DNA of 53,444 nt from Candidatus Kapaibacterium sp. (GCA_004292595.1 RDXM01000110.1:1-53444); one strand, 5' to 3'; counted from the stretch's first letter, positions 44,648 to 52,900 are shown. Notes: generated from the letters alone by a model not told the origin. A program made the numbers and translations.

Positions 44648-45622
44648 TCATTTACGACGAAGCGTGTCTGCAAGCGGTCTCTGGGGTGAAATACTGCTGG
44701 CGGTGCTATCGGCTTTCTGTGTCGCTGTTGTTGAAACGGCGCGTTTGGCATTCACCGCAGGAAGACTTTTCGATGCTGCGCCAGAGGGCATAAAACTGTT
44801 GTGCATTTGTTGGTTGAGCGGAACACTCGTTTTGATATTTTGCCCGTCGTTGCGCAGTGTAGGAGCGTCATTTGGTGCGCTTTGCGGCTTTGCTTCTGGC
44901 ACGACCATTTCACGTAACGCCTCTGGAGTAGGCTCAGAATAGGGAAGCACATCCTTCGTGGGCATTGCGCTCTTCTGTTCAGGAATTGTTTTCAAAAGCG
45001 CATTATTTTGTGAACGATTGTGCGAGCGCAGGGATTTCTTTGCATCAGAACGTTTTTGTTGTTCGGTGCTGGCTGCAACACCCTTGCGATGCTCAGCAAT
45101 GCTTGTTTGCTCTGCTGTTCCTTCACTGTTGTCCTGAGAAGTGCTTTGTTGCTGGCTTTGTGGCATACTGCTCCGCCACTGCCAGAGGCTCGTACCAATG
45201 CCAAGCCCAATAAGCAGCATAGCTGCAAGCGCGTACCAGCGCGGTGGCAAGCTCTGGTGTAGAAAACGGAGCTTTCCTGCTTTCGGTGCAAATTCAGAGG
45301 GAATTTTGGGCAAAACAGGCGCGAGAAGTACCTCGCGTTCAGATTGCATCAGCTTTTGCAGAAAATGCCATTGTTGCTCAAAAAAAGATACGCGGAATAG
45401 TGACTGCTCGGTCAAAGGTATTTCCGCAGCAGAAATCTGTTGCATCGTTGCCTGCAAACGCTTGTATTCATCACTAATTGCAGGTTTTTTTTTCTGGAGG
45501 TCTTGCCATGCAGCACTCTCGACTGCGGAGAGCGTACCGTCGAGCGCATCAAGCAAAAGGTGTTGTTCCTGGTCGCTCAATGAATCGGCGAAAGCCTTGG
45601 TATTGTGCGGTGTTTGTGGCAT
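44648..45622 (-). CDS. Single-pass membrane protein resembling an anti-sigma factor
   Basis: A 324-aa protein. The N-terminal cytoplasmic part (LLDALDGTLSAVESAAWQDLQKKKPAISDEYKRLQATM) has the pattern of anti-sigma domains without the zinc Cys/His motif. One membrane helix lies at about residues 130-148 (WYALAAMLLIGLGIGTSLW). The C-terminal 175 residues are a low-complexity Ser/Gln/Ala/Lys region presumably outside the inner membrane. No sigma gene is adjacent; the ECF sigma factor at 48014 is 2.4 kb away on the other strand, so pairing is a guess. It follows the HsdR-N-like gene by 34 bp and may be co-transcribed with it. Confidence 0.65.
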   Translation of the reverse strand: MPQTPHNTKAFADSLSDQEQHLLLDALDGTLSAVESAAWQDLQKKKPAISDEYKRLQATMQQISAAEIPLTEQSLFRVSFFEQQWHFLQKLMQSEREVLLAPVLPKIPSEFAPKAGKLRFLHQSLPPRWYALAAMLLIGLGIGTSLWQWRSSMPQSQQQSTSQDNSEGTAEQTSIAEHRKGVAASTEQQKRSDAKKSLRSHNRSQNNALLKTIPEQKSAMPTKDVLPYSEPTPEALREMVVPEAKPQSAPNDAPTLRNDGQNIKTSVPLNQQMHNSFMPSGAASKSLPAVNAKRAVSTTATQKADSTASSISPQRPLADTLRRK

Positions 45623-45656
45623 GGTATTTCACGTGGCAGCATTTCGCTTTTCAATG

Positions 45657-46580
45657 TTATGCTTCGGCTCTTGACCGCTTAGAATTTGCTTGCAGTGCTG
45701 CTTGTGTGTGTAGCGTATCGGCGTTGTGAAGGAATTGCAATACTGTTTCTTTTTCTGGCTTGAAGTCGTGTGCTTTCTCAATTTCTATAATCATCAATTC
45801 CACAAACAGCACCTCAAGCTGGCGCATAAGCTCCGCCCATGCCTGCGCCGCAGCAATGCTGAAGCCATCGTACTTCATCTTTTTTGCTTGTGCGCCTTCG
45901 CTGCTGGTGAGCAACGTGAACTTTGCGAAAAACTTTTGTGCATCTTCCAGCGAAACAGACGCGCCTTTGCGTGTGGCTTCCACGGCGATAAGTTCCGTAA
46001 AAACATCCCCAAACTGCTGCAAAATGCTTGTCCATGCTTGCCATTGCGCTGCTGAGATATTGCTACTTTTCTTTTTCATGCGGTTGGCGCAGATTTTCTC
46101 GGCGCGGGCAAAAGCTGTACCAGAAACGGCAATACGATAGGTGAGAAAGTGCTTTAAGACCTGTTCTGTATCGTCAGGCTCTTGTTCCAAGAGGTTCAGA
46201 TGAGCAAATTCTTTGTCGTTAAACGTGCCGCGCTGATGTGGCGAAAAGAACGACCACCGTACACCGTCGGTCAAAACAGCAATCCGCACATTTTCGGCGG
46301 CAGCGAGCTTCAGAATTTTATCTTGTGTGTCGTGGGTGCTTTCGTCTAAGGGCATCACTAAATGAAGAAATATCATACCATTACTGGGAGTTTGCAAGGC
46401 ATAATCAATCGTTGTGCCAGCAACGAGATGGTCTGCTTGCACTTTGTTGAGGTCGAAAGCATCCCAGCCCAACGAATGCAATATCTTCATAATAACTGCT
46501 TGCTTGAGTTGAAGCGTTGAGTAGGCGGTAATGCGGGAATCTCCGCGCACATTTTCAAGAAAAGTAGCTAATTGCGACAT
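45657..46580 (-). CDS. HsdR N-terminal-like protein with degenerate nuclease motif
   Basis: A 307-aa soluble protein. Residues 20-115 follow the type I restriction HsdR N-terminal pattern (STLQLKQAVIMKILHSLGWD...IDYAL...ENVRIAVLTDGVRWSFFSP). The catalytic ExK that should follow 'IDYAL' is replaced by FLHLVMP, so cleavage is unlikely. The C-terminal half is helical with no recognised domain. No hsdM or hsdS is near. It lies 90 bp downstream of pyrF and 34 bp upstream of the anti-sigma-like gene. It may be a DNA-binding or regulatory relic of the fold. Confidence 0.7.
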   Translation of the reverse strand: MSQLATFLENVRGDSRITAYSTLQLKQAVIMKILHSLGWDAFDLNKVQADHLVAGTTIDYALQTPSNGMIFLHLVMPLDESTHDTQDKILKLAAAENVRIAVLTDGVRWSFFSPHQRGTFNDKEFAHLNLLEQEPDDTEQVLKHFLTYRIAVSGTAFARAEKICANRMKKKSSNISAAQWQAWTSILQQFGDVFTELIAVEATRKGASVSLEDAQKFFAKFTLLTSSEGAQAKKMKYDGFSIAAAQAWAELMRQLEVLFVELMIIEIEKAHDFKPEKETVLQFLHNADTLHTQAALQANSKRSRAEA

Positions 46581-46670
46581 GGGATAGAAACGGCTAAGTG
46601 AAAAAAGTGAAAAACGAGAAGGGAAAATGAGAAATCAGAATGAAAAATTATCGTCAAAATATTTCTGGTA

Positions 46671-47516
46671 TTATCCATTCAAAAAGCTCTCTGCGGCTTT
46701 CCGGGCGGCTTCGGCGAAGTCGTTGCCCGAAGAAGCATAAATAATTGCTCGTGAAGAATTGATAAGACACGGTGCGCCGTTATTGGCGCGGAGAGTTGCA
46801 GCGAGGTCGCCGCCTTGTGCGCCAATACCCGGAATAAGCAACATTTCGTTGGGAATCATCGCCCGAATGGCGGCAAGCTCGGCGGGGTGCGTCGCACCAA
46901 CAACAAAACCACAATTCCGTGCGCTTGGCATGGGAAGCCACGAAAGGCTCGATTGAATCACGTGTTTGTAGAGTTCTTGCGCTGCTTCGGGCTGTTTCTC
47001 GTGCATACTCTTGTTGGTTGCGCTCAGGCGTTGAAAATCCGCCGAACCCGCATTGGATGTGAGCGCGAGAACAAACGTCATATTATCGGTATATTCTAAA
47101 AAAGGCACAAGAGAATCCTTTCCCATGTATGGCGCGACCGTGAGTGCGTCGCAGGAATACCGCTCAAAAAAGGCTTTTGCATATGCTTTCGAGGTATTGC
47201 CAATATCACCGCGCTTTGCATCAGCAATAATCAAGCAATCATCGGGAATACAGGCAAGCGTTTTCTCAAATGCCAGCCAGCCAGATGCACCATATTGCTC
47301 ATAGAACGCAAGGTTGAGCTTGTAGGCTGCCACAACATCGTGGGTTGCTTCGATAATACAGCGATTAAATTCTACCAGAGCGTCCGTAATCAAAGAATCA
47401 GTATTGGTGCGCTCTCTCAGCATTGCTGGCAGCATTTCCAATGCCGTGTCTAAGCCAACGCACAAAGGCGTACTTTTAAGCTGCATAATGCGAGAATACT
47501 TATTCCAGAAGCGCAT
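46671..47516 (-). CDS. pyrF: Orotidine-5'-phosphate decarboxylase, type 2
   Basis: Makes UMP from OMP, the last step of de novo pyrimidine synthesis. The 281-aa length and motifs fit the longer type 2 group: STPLCVGLDTALEMLP near the start, the catalytic lysine in IIADAKRGDIGNTSKAYAKAFF, DALTVAPYMGKDSLVPF, GFVVGATHPAELAAIR and LIPGIGAQGGD with SSRAIIYAS. The start ATG at 47516 gives MRFWNKYSRIM..., which aligns with the usual family opening. No other pyr gene is adjacent. Confidence 0.95.
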   Translation of the reverse strand: MRFWNKYSRIMQLKSTPLCVGLDTALEMLPAMLRERTNTDSLITDALVEFNRCIIEATHDVVAAYKLNLAFYEQYGASGWLAFEKTLACIPDDCLIIADAKRGDIGNTSKAYAKAFFERYSCDALTVAPYMGKDSLVPFLEYTDNMTFVLALTSNAGSADFQRLSATNKSMHEKQPEAAQELYKHVIQSSLSWLPMPSARNCGFVVGATHPAELAAIRAMIPNEMLLIPGIGAQGGDLAATLRANNGAPCLINSSRAIIYASSGNDFAEAARKAAESFLNG

Positions 47517-48013
47517 GAAATCTCTACAATACTAAAACATGGAAAGAAATTACTAGAAATGACTGTTGGCGACACTCCTAACTTAACCATTTTTTGCGAA
47601 AATATTATGCTTCTATGATGCTTCTACAAAAAGAAAATCACCGAGCGCATATTTTATGTATTCCAACGCATCTCTCCTACACAGAGCGCACAGACGCTCA
47701 CGCTCCTCCTGCTTTTCGCGCGCATTTTGCCTGTTCTGCTTGAGCAAATCTATCCTCTGGAAGGCACGAGAAAAAAGAACATGGTGGAAAAAGGAATTTC
47801 TAATGTAACTTGGAACTATTCGGACAAGATTAGCGTTTAACTTATAAAATCAAGGCAAAATTTTCGCCCGTCAAAAATTTTGACCATTTATATTATTTTT
47901 AATTTTTATTGGAACTTTAGGCAAATCCGACTTGTTTAGGCGTATATGAAGATAGTTCTTCGTTTATTAAGATAGTTCGGCATTTATTACACTTTTTCTT
48001 TTCGGAGATAGTT
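47517..48013. other. Intergenic region between divergent pyrF and sigma factor genes
   Basis: A gap of 497 bp that becomes AT-rich toward the sigma gene (47840-48000). A TTGACC at 47879 with an AT-rich stretch 17 bp on could be a promoter, but its -10 is poor. I see no repeat element, hairpin terminator or small gene. Confidence 0.4.
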
Positions 48014-48562
48014 ATGGATTTAGCCATGCAGATTGAGCATCTGTTCAGAACGGACCGAAAAAAGTTTTTAGGATTTATTCGCCAACGTGTTCGCTCGGCA
48101 GAAGAAGCAGAAGATATTTTACAAGATGTGTTTGCAAACGTACTGGCGGCTTCGCAGAATGTCTCGAAGCCAATCGAAAACCTTGCCTCGTGGGTGTTTA
48201 CTTCCGTCAGGAATCGCATTATTGATTCCTATCGCAAAAAACGCACCGAATCCTTTACGGATATGCAATTTCCGCAGTCCGAAGAAGCAAGCGACAACTT
48301 TGAAAGCCTCATCATGGACTACACCGCAGGTCCAGACACGCTCCTCATGCGGGAAACAATATGGGATGCTATTCTCAAAGCTCTCGACGAGCTTCCAGCT
48401 GAACAACGAGAAATCTTTGTCAAAAACGAACTTGAAGGCATCTCCTTCCGACAAATCGCCGATGAATCTGGCGTAAATATCAACACTCTCCTTGCACGAA
48501 AACGCTATGCTGTCTTGCACCTACGCAAAAACTTGCAAGAGCATTACGATTTTGCGCGATGA
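48014..48562 (+). CDS. ECF-family RNA polymerase sigma factor
   Basis: A 182-aa sigma factor with the two ECF regions. Sigma2 is FIRQRVRSAEEAEDILQDVFANVLAA...NLASWVFTSVRNRIIDSYRKKR, where the EDILQDVF and W-(V)-R-N-x-x-D pattern is standard. Sigma4 is DALDELPAEQREIFVKNELEGISFRQIADESGVNINTLLARKRYAVLHLRK, with a helix-turn-helix. GGAG lies about 8 bp upstream of the ATG. There is no adjacent anti-sigma gene, unlike most ECF factors; the anti-sigma-like protein at 44648 is a possible partner. It is monocistronic, with a terminator 160 bp downstream. Confidence 0.93.
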   Translation: MDLAMQIEHLFRTDRKKFLGFIRQRVRSAEEAEDILQDVFANVLAASQNVSKPIENLASWVFTSVRNRIIDSYRKKRTESFTDMQFPQSEEASDNFESLIMDYTAGPDTLLMRETIWDAILKALDELPAEQREIFVKNELEGISFRQIADESGVNINTLLARKRYAVLHLRKNLQEHYDFAR

Positions 48563-48720
48563 TCTTCAACGATACCATTCAAAGATGATACTCAACGGCA
48601 ATATTCTTTGAATTTGCTCACCTTTCCTTCGCACGAAATGTTCTTTTTCAACATCGGTTTGAAATACATCTTCGGCACGATACACCACACCACATAGGTA
48701 CGAACCACAACGAAAAGAGT

Positions 48721-48761
48721 AAACGCGCACCCTTCAGCAATGAACGATGCGCGTTTTTTTT
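48721..48761 (+). terminator. Intrinsic terminator after the sigma factor gene
   Basis: AACGCGCA, an 18-base loop, TGCGCGTT, then a run of T. It lies 160 bp beyond the sigma stop codon; the stretch between holds no convincing gene, so the transcript has a long 3' tail. Confidence 0.85.
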
Positions 48762-48766
48762 ATTCT

Positions 48767-48889
48767 TAGGACTTTCGCAAACCTCACAGGCAAGAATGCC
48801 TGTGCCATTACAAAACTGATGGATACTGGCTTTGGTGGCACAGACATTCCTGTCTGTGAGCTTCAAAAGCACATTTTGCGAAAGTCCTA
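48767..48889. repeat. Family A palindromic element, copy 3
   Basis: A 123-bp element nearly identical to 7227-7349, starting TAGGACTTTCGCAAA and ending TGCGAAAGTCCTA. Differences are few (for example T for C in CTGATGGATA, and GCACATTTT for GCATATTTT). It starts five bases beyond the sigma-factor terminator. Confidence 0.92.
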
Positions 48890-48996
48890 ATTCTTCTTTT
48901 TCTCATGCTGCCGTTCCCGAATCCCGCCTATACTAAAAATGGGTAAAAATTGCATATCAAAAAGTAGATGAGTTCAGATGTAGTCCACCTCAAAGG

Positions 48997-49299
48997 TCAA
49001 TGGCATTACGTTAAGCGTTTTTCCCCCACCCCAACCCCTCTCCCAACTAATCTATGCACACAAGTCTGAAGGGCGCATCAATACGTGTGTTGTGGCTGCC
49101 GCAAATGTAGTCCACCTTTAAGGTGGACTACATTTCACCCGCACAAAACCTGTGTTTGCAGCAAGTAGGCAAAAGATGTGTGCAAAGACTAGCTCTCCCA
49201 GAGGTAGAAGGGCAAGATGTATAGCCAGTTTCTTCACCCTCGCCCTCTGGGAAAGGGTCGCTCGCAGAGCGGGGTGAGGGCTTAACGTAATGCTATTGA
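48997..49299. mobile_element. 303-bp non-autonomous element with 9-bp target duplication
   Basis: Terminal inverted repeats are TCAATGGCATTACGTTAAGC and its inverse (19 of 20 match). The flanks are a perfect 9-bp direct repeat, CCTCAAAGG, at 48988-48996 and 49300-49308. There is no coding frame. The interior contains a CCCACCCCAACCCCTCTCCC stretch, a complementary-type CCCTCTGGGAAAGGG/GGGGTGAGGG stretch, and a family C-like hairpin (49103-49135). A 9-bp duplication fits several transposase families, so the driver is not identified. Confidence 0.9.
49103..49135. repeat. Family C-like hairpin within the 303-bp element
   Basis: AAATGTAGTCCACCTT and its inverse AAGGTGGACTACATTT around a single odd base. 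The arms equal the core hairpin of family C except for the outer bases, but the surrounding 30 bp on each side do not match family C. Confidence 0.88.
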
Positions 49300-49373
49300 C
49301 CTCAAAGGTGGACTACATCTGAAGAAACAAACCTTTTTTCAGTATAGCTGTTGTACAACGCACCCACAAAGCA

Positions 49374-49419
49374 CAAAGCCTTGTCGCAAGCGGTGTTGAA
49401 GGCTTGTGACAAGGCTTTG
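49374..49419 (-). terminator. Inverted repeat downstream of icd
   Basis: CAAAGCCTTGTCGCAAGC pairs with GCTTGTGACAAGGCTTTG (one mismatch) around a 10-base loop, 25 bp beyond the icd stop codon. There is no T-run on the minus strand, so it may be a 3' stabiliser or a weak terminator. Confidence 0.5.
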
Positions 49420-49443
49420 TTATTTGTAATCAACTCTTCTCTG

Positions 49444-50895
49444 TTAGTTTCCTTGCACGGCAGAATACCCTTTTTCACCGTCGAAGCTGCACAGGTTCTC
49501 GGTTTTAATCACATCGAAGCCCGCCGAAACGAGGTTTTGCAAAAGCTGCACGATTTGTTCATGCTGAATCACCGCGCCATCAGCCGTGTAGCGGCAACGC
49601 CAGTGGTCCACGCAGAAGGTTTCGGGCATTCCGTTCGGGAATACTTTCACGCCGCGATTGCTGATAACGTCTAATTTGAGCGAGCCAGCCGCGATTCCTT
49701 CGAGTTGTTTGCCCAAGTCATTCGGTGTGCCGCCTGTCCATTCCAAGAACATATCCACGCCCAAAAGTTCTTTTTTCGGACGTGCTACAACCGATGCAAC
49801 CGTGTGAATATGCGCCAACGCCTTTGCGTTGCTGTAATCCACTTTCTTCAGTTTTTCTGGTGTTTTGCCAAGATTTTTAATCACCGCATCCGCAAATTCT
49901 TTCGTACCGACTTTGGTTTTGCTGGTGCCCTCTTGGAAAATATCGTAGGTGTGTGTGCCTTCTTCGAGCGTTGTGAGCCAAGCGTTGTGAACCCGCGCCG
50001 CTACGTCGCTTTGACCGATGTGGTTCAGCATCATCACGCTACCCAAAAGCAACCCTGACGGATTGGCAAGGTTTTGTCCTGCGCGGCGTGGCGCGGAGCC
50101 GTGAATTGCCTCGAACATTGCGCATTTATCGCCAATGTTCGACGAGCCTGCAAGCCCGACCGAACCTGCGATTTGAGCCGCTACGTCCGACAAAATATCG
50201 CCGTACAAATTCGGCATCACAATCACATCGAATACGTCTGGCGTGTCGGCGAGTTTTGCCGCGCCAATATCCACAATCCACATTTCCTTTTCGATGTCCG
50301 CGTATTGAGCTTCTGCGCCAATTTCATCGAAAATTTTATGGAAAATACCGTCGGTTAATTTCATGATATTGTCTTTGACAAAGCAGGTTACTTTCTTGCG
50401 ACTATTTGCTTTTGCGTACTCAAACGCATAGCGCACAATTTTCTCCGTTCCTGGTCGCGTGATGAGCTTCAAACACTGGTAAACATCGGCAGTTTGGCGG
50501 TGTTCGATGCCTGCGTACAAGTCTTCTTCGTTCTCGCGGACAATCACCACATCCATTGTTGGATGCTTCGTTCTCACGTAGGGCGCGTAGGCAACGCAGG
50601 GGCGCACATTCGCGTACAAACCAAGCACTTTGCGCGTAGTCACGTTCAAACTCTTGTAACCACCGCCCTGCGGCGTGGTAATGGGAGCTTTCAGGAAAAC
50701 TTTCGTGCGCGTGAGCGATTCCCACGACTCTGGTGCGATACCAGCCGCATTGCCGCTTAAATAGACCTTTTCGCCAATGTCAATCGTCTCAATCGCAAGC
50801 TCCGCGCCTGCTTCGGTGATGATGCGCAAGGCAGCATCCATAATTTCGGGACCGATACCGTCGCCATGCGCAACCGTGATGGGAACTGTAGGCAT
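49444..50895 (-). CDS. icd: Isocitrate dehydrogenase, long form with C-terminal extension
   Basis: Oxidative decarboxylation of isocitrate to 2-oxoglutarate in the TCA cycle. The 483-aa protein opens ITVAHGDGIGPEIMDAALRI and has the substrate segment KSLNVTTRKVLGLYANVRP, VIVRENEEDLYAGIEHRQ, NLYGDILSDVAAQIAGSVGLAGSSNIG and ANPSGLLLGSVMML. It is about 140 residues longer than HIDH/IPMDH, with the extra C-terminal domain (TGGTPNDLGKQLEGIA...) seen in the Thermus-type enzyme; cofactor use was not deduced, NADP is likely by that analogy. AAAGGAG lies 6 bp before the ATG. It is a single gene. Confidence 0.93.
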   Translation of the reverse strand: MPTVPITVAHGDGIGPEIMDAALRIITEAGAELAIETIDIGEKVYLSGNAAGIAPESWESLTRTKVFLKAPITTPQGGGYKSLNVTTRKVLGLYANVRPCVAYAPYVRTKHPTMDVVIVRENEEDLYAGIEHRQTADVYQCLKLITRPGTEKIVRYAFEYAKANSRKKVTCFVKDNIMKLTDGIFHKIFDEIGAEAQYADIEKEMWIVDIGAAKLADTPDVFDVIVMPNLYGDILSDVAAQIAGSVGLAGSSNIGDKCAMFEAIHGSAPRRAGQNLANPSGLLLGSVMMLNHIGQSDVAARVHNAWLTTLEEGTHTYDIFQEGTSKTKVGTKEFADAVIKNLGKTPEKLKKVDYSNAKALAHIHTVASVVARPKKELLGVDMFLEWTGGTPNDLGKQLEGIAAGSLKLDVISNRGVKVFPNGMPETFCVDHWRCRYTADGAVIQHEQIVQLLQNLVSAGFDVIKTENLCSFDGEKGYSAVQGN

Positions 50896-51117
50896 TGTAA
50901 CTCCTTTGAGAAATGATGAAAAAATGATGAAAAGTACGAAAAATGTATTCTTGAGAAACGCACAAACTTCTGTTTCCTAGCACGATTGAGGAGGGAAATT
51001 ATTGTAAAAACGCGGCGGAAATAATTCCGAATAAAGTTGTTGCTCAAAAGCCTAGTAAATGCTAGATTCCGCGTCGAATATTTTTGATAGAGTTGCTGGA
51101 AGAAATCCATGCAGCTA

Positions 51118-51217
51118 TACTAAAAACGGGTAAAAATTGCATATCAAAAAGTGAAAGAGTGAGATGTAGTCCACCTTGAAGGTGGACTACATCTGAAGCA
51201 CCAAACCTTTGTCAGTA
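51118..51217 (+). repeat. Family C hairpin element, copy 5
   Basis: TACTAAAAACGGGTAAAAAT at the left, hairpin AGATGTAGTCCACCTT and its inverse, and CTTTGTCAGTA at the right. It lies in the 516-bp gap between divergent icd and the acyltransferase, with a family B palindrome 44 bp further on; the two fill most of that gap. Confidence 0.9.
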
Positions 51218-51261
51218 TAAGTACAGAACGAGACTTTTGAATATCAAATACAATCAGGCTT

Positions 51262-51355
51262 CAGTGGCACAGACATTCCTGTCTGTGTTTTCCACCAAAA
51301 CCTCGCACTAACACCCACAGACAAGCTGAGGGAAGCCCTCAGGTCTGTGCCACTG
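51262..51355. repeat. Family B paired palindrome, copy 2 with exchanged inner hairpin
   Basis: Outer arms CAGTGGCACAGAC and GTCTGTGCCACTG are perfect inverses. The left arm has the usual CAGACA-TTCC-TGTCTG hairpin, but the right arm instead carries CTGAGGG-AAG-CCCTCAG. It ends 56 bp before the acyltransferase start codon and so lies in that gene's leader. Confidence 0.9.
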
Positions 51356-51411
51356 TGAAAAGAGTTTTGTTGTGTACTAAAGTCCATGCAGACACAAAAC
51401 AGGAGGAACAC

Positions 51412-52683
51412 ATGAGCAATGATGCACAACAAAGCCCACAAGCCGCACCACAACAAGCCGCGAAACAACGCCTCACTTTCATTGATATTTTGCGAGGAAT
51501 TGCCTGCGTGTGGATGATTGAAACCCACGTGGTGAATGCTTGTTTGAACTGGGAGCATCGTTCTGGCTGGATTTTCAATGTGTTGAATACGACCAATGGC
51601 TACGTTTCGGTAACGTTTATTTTTTGCGCGGGTGCGGGTTTTTGGCTGGCGGCATCGCGCAAGGCGCAGGAATACAAGGCGTTCGCGCCGTCGTTTTGGC
51701 AATACGTGCGCCGTTTGGGATTTATTTTTCTGATTGCGTATTGGCTGCATATTCCAGAAATTTCGCTGCGAAAATATATCTTGGCAAATGCAGCGCGGCA
51801 AAATATTTTGTTCATTTGCGATGTACTTCATGCCATTGCGCTGGCTTCCTTCCTTGCGTTGGCGGTGTTGCTGCTTGTTCCAACCTTGAAACAACTGCGC
51901 TGGGCGTTTGTGGGATTGGCAATACTGTTCGTTTACGGTGCGCCTTTCGTGTGGCAGTTGGAGCCTGATACGTTTGTGCCGCGTGTGCTGGGTTCGTATA
52001 TTTCGCGCCCACCGGCTGCTGCCTTTCCGCTCTTTCCTTGGTGCGGATATTTTTTCATTGGCGCGTCGCTAACCGCATTTTTCCTTGATTCTCCCGATAG
52101 AAAACGCTTTGCGAAAATTGCCGCAGGCATCAGTTTTGTTGTGCCATTCGTTGTGATGATGGGCGTATTTACGGGCTGGAATCAATGGTTTGCCTACGGT
52201 TGGAATAACGATTGGTTCTTGTGTTCGCCTGGCAATGTGGCGTTTCGCGTGAGCGGCTCGATTCTCCTTTTTTCGATTCTCTACTTGGTGCAAGACCGCT
52301 TCACTGCGTGGACAATCTTCCCAAATTCTCGCTTTGCACAACAACCCTCACACTGGCTGCAACTCATGGGACAAGAATCGCTGTTTGTCTATGTTTTTCA
52401 CCTCATGATTGTTTATGGCTCGCCCGCGAATTTAGGTCTATCCTACTTTGTGAGCGGCGTACTCTATCCCTTTGGCGTGTTTTTGGTAACGTGCGCGGTG
52501 CTGTTTGCGGTGTACGTGGCAATGTCGCAATGGCACGACGTAAAGGTCGTTTCACCCGAAAAACCCAAACGTCTCATTGTTGCTTTCGGCATTTTATTCG
52601 CCACTATTTTTCTCACCGTCACGCCCGAATTTGCGGACATGGCAGAGCTTTGGGCAGCGAAAGTTTTTCATGCTACGCGGTGA
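51412..52683 (+). CDS. Membrane acyltransferase, DUF1624/HGSNAT-like
   Basis: A 423-aa polytopic membrane protein from the ATG at 51412, preceded by AGGAGG; the frame runs 19 codons upstream into a family B repeat. After a polar, Gln/Ala-rich tail the sequence RLTFIDILRGIACVWMIETHVVNACL is the start pattern of the DUF1624/heparan-alpha-glucosaminide N-acetyltransferase-like group, with the conserved His in the first helix region. About ten helices follow; FPLFPWCGYFFIGASLTAFF and GQESLFVYVFHLMIVYG are also family-like. It probably acetylates a sugar or envelope component across the membrane; the substrate cannot be told. Single gene. Confidence 0.82.
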   Translation: MSNDAQQSPQAAPQQAAKQRLTFIDILRGIACVWMIETHVVNACLNWEHRSGWIFNVLNTTNGYVSVTFIFCAGAGFWLAASRKAQEYKAFAPSFWQYVRRLGFIFLIAYWLHIPEISLRKYILANAARQNILFICDVLHAIALASFLALAVLLLVPTLKQLRWAFVGLAILFVYGAPFVWQLEPDTFVPRVLGSYISRPPAAAFPLFPWCGYFFIGASLTAFFLDSPDRKRFAKIAAGISFVVPFVVMMGVFTGWNQWFAYGWNNDWFLCSPGNVAFRVSGSILLFSILYLVQDRFTAWTIFPNSRFAQQPSHWLQLMGQESLFVYVFHLMIVYGSPANLGLSYFVSGVLYPFGVFLVTCAVLFAVYVAMSQWHDVKVVSPEKPKRLIVAFGILFATIFLTVTPEFADMAELWAAKVFHATR

Positions 52684-52742
52684 GGAAACTAGCTTCTTGC
52701 TGCACAGAGTAATTATGAAAATTGAAGGTTCTTTCAGCATGG

Positions 52743-52820
52743 AGTGGCACAGACATTCTTGTCTGTATTTGTCGCCTGAACCCAGCACCAACACTCACAG
52801 ACAGGAATGTCTGTGCCACT
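52743..52820. repeat. Family B paired palindrome, copy 3
   Basis: AGTGGCACAGACATTCTTG and its inverse CAGGAATGTCTGTGCCACT, with the spacer GTCGCCTGAACCCAGCACC shared with 10116-10195. It lies between the acyltransferase stop and the malic enzyme start. Confidence 0.92.
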
Positions 52821-52900
52821 ATTGAAGATTACAGAGATTATTCAAATTAAAGCACCCACCGACCACTAATTTTTTAGACTTTTTTCAGAGAGAGGTTTGT

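Larger units (their letters stand above)
48931..49344 (+). repeat. Family C hairpin element, copy 4, split by an insertion
   Basis: Starts TACTAAAAATGGGTAAAAAT and ends TTTTTTCAGTA, as the other copies. The hairpin is broken in its loop: the left arm ends CCACCTCAAAGG at 48996, and the sequence resumes CCTCAAAGGTGGACTACATC from 49300. Removing 48997-49299 and one 9-bp copy restores a standard family C element. Confidence 0.92.

Noticed and set aside
48648-48872. 74-codon minus-strand frame, similar to one at 7105-7332
   Set aside because: The shared peptide is a translation of family A repeats, so the similarity is due to the repeat and not to a gene family.
48997-49299. Insertion sequence with its own transposase
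   Set aside because: At 303 bp with no open frame of any length it cannot encode a transposase; it is called non-autonomous.
49374-49419. Strong rho-independent terminator for icd
   Set aside because: The stem is good but no T-run follows on the minus strand, so I list it only as a low-confidence terminator.
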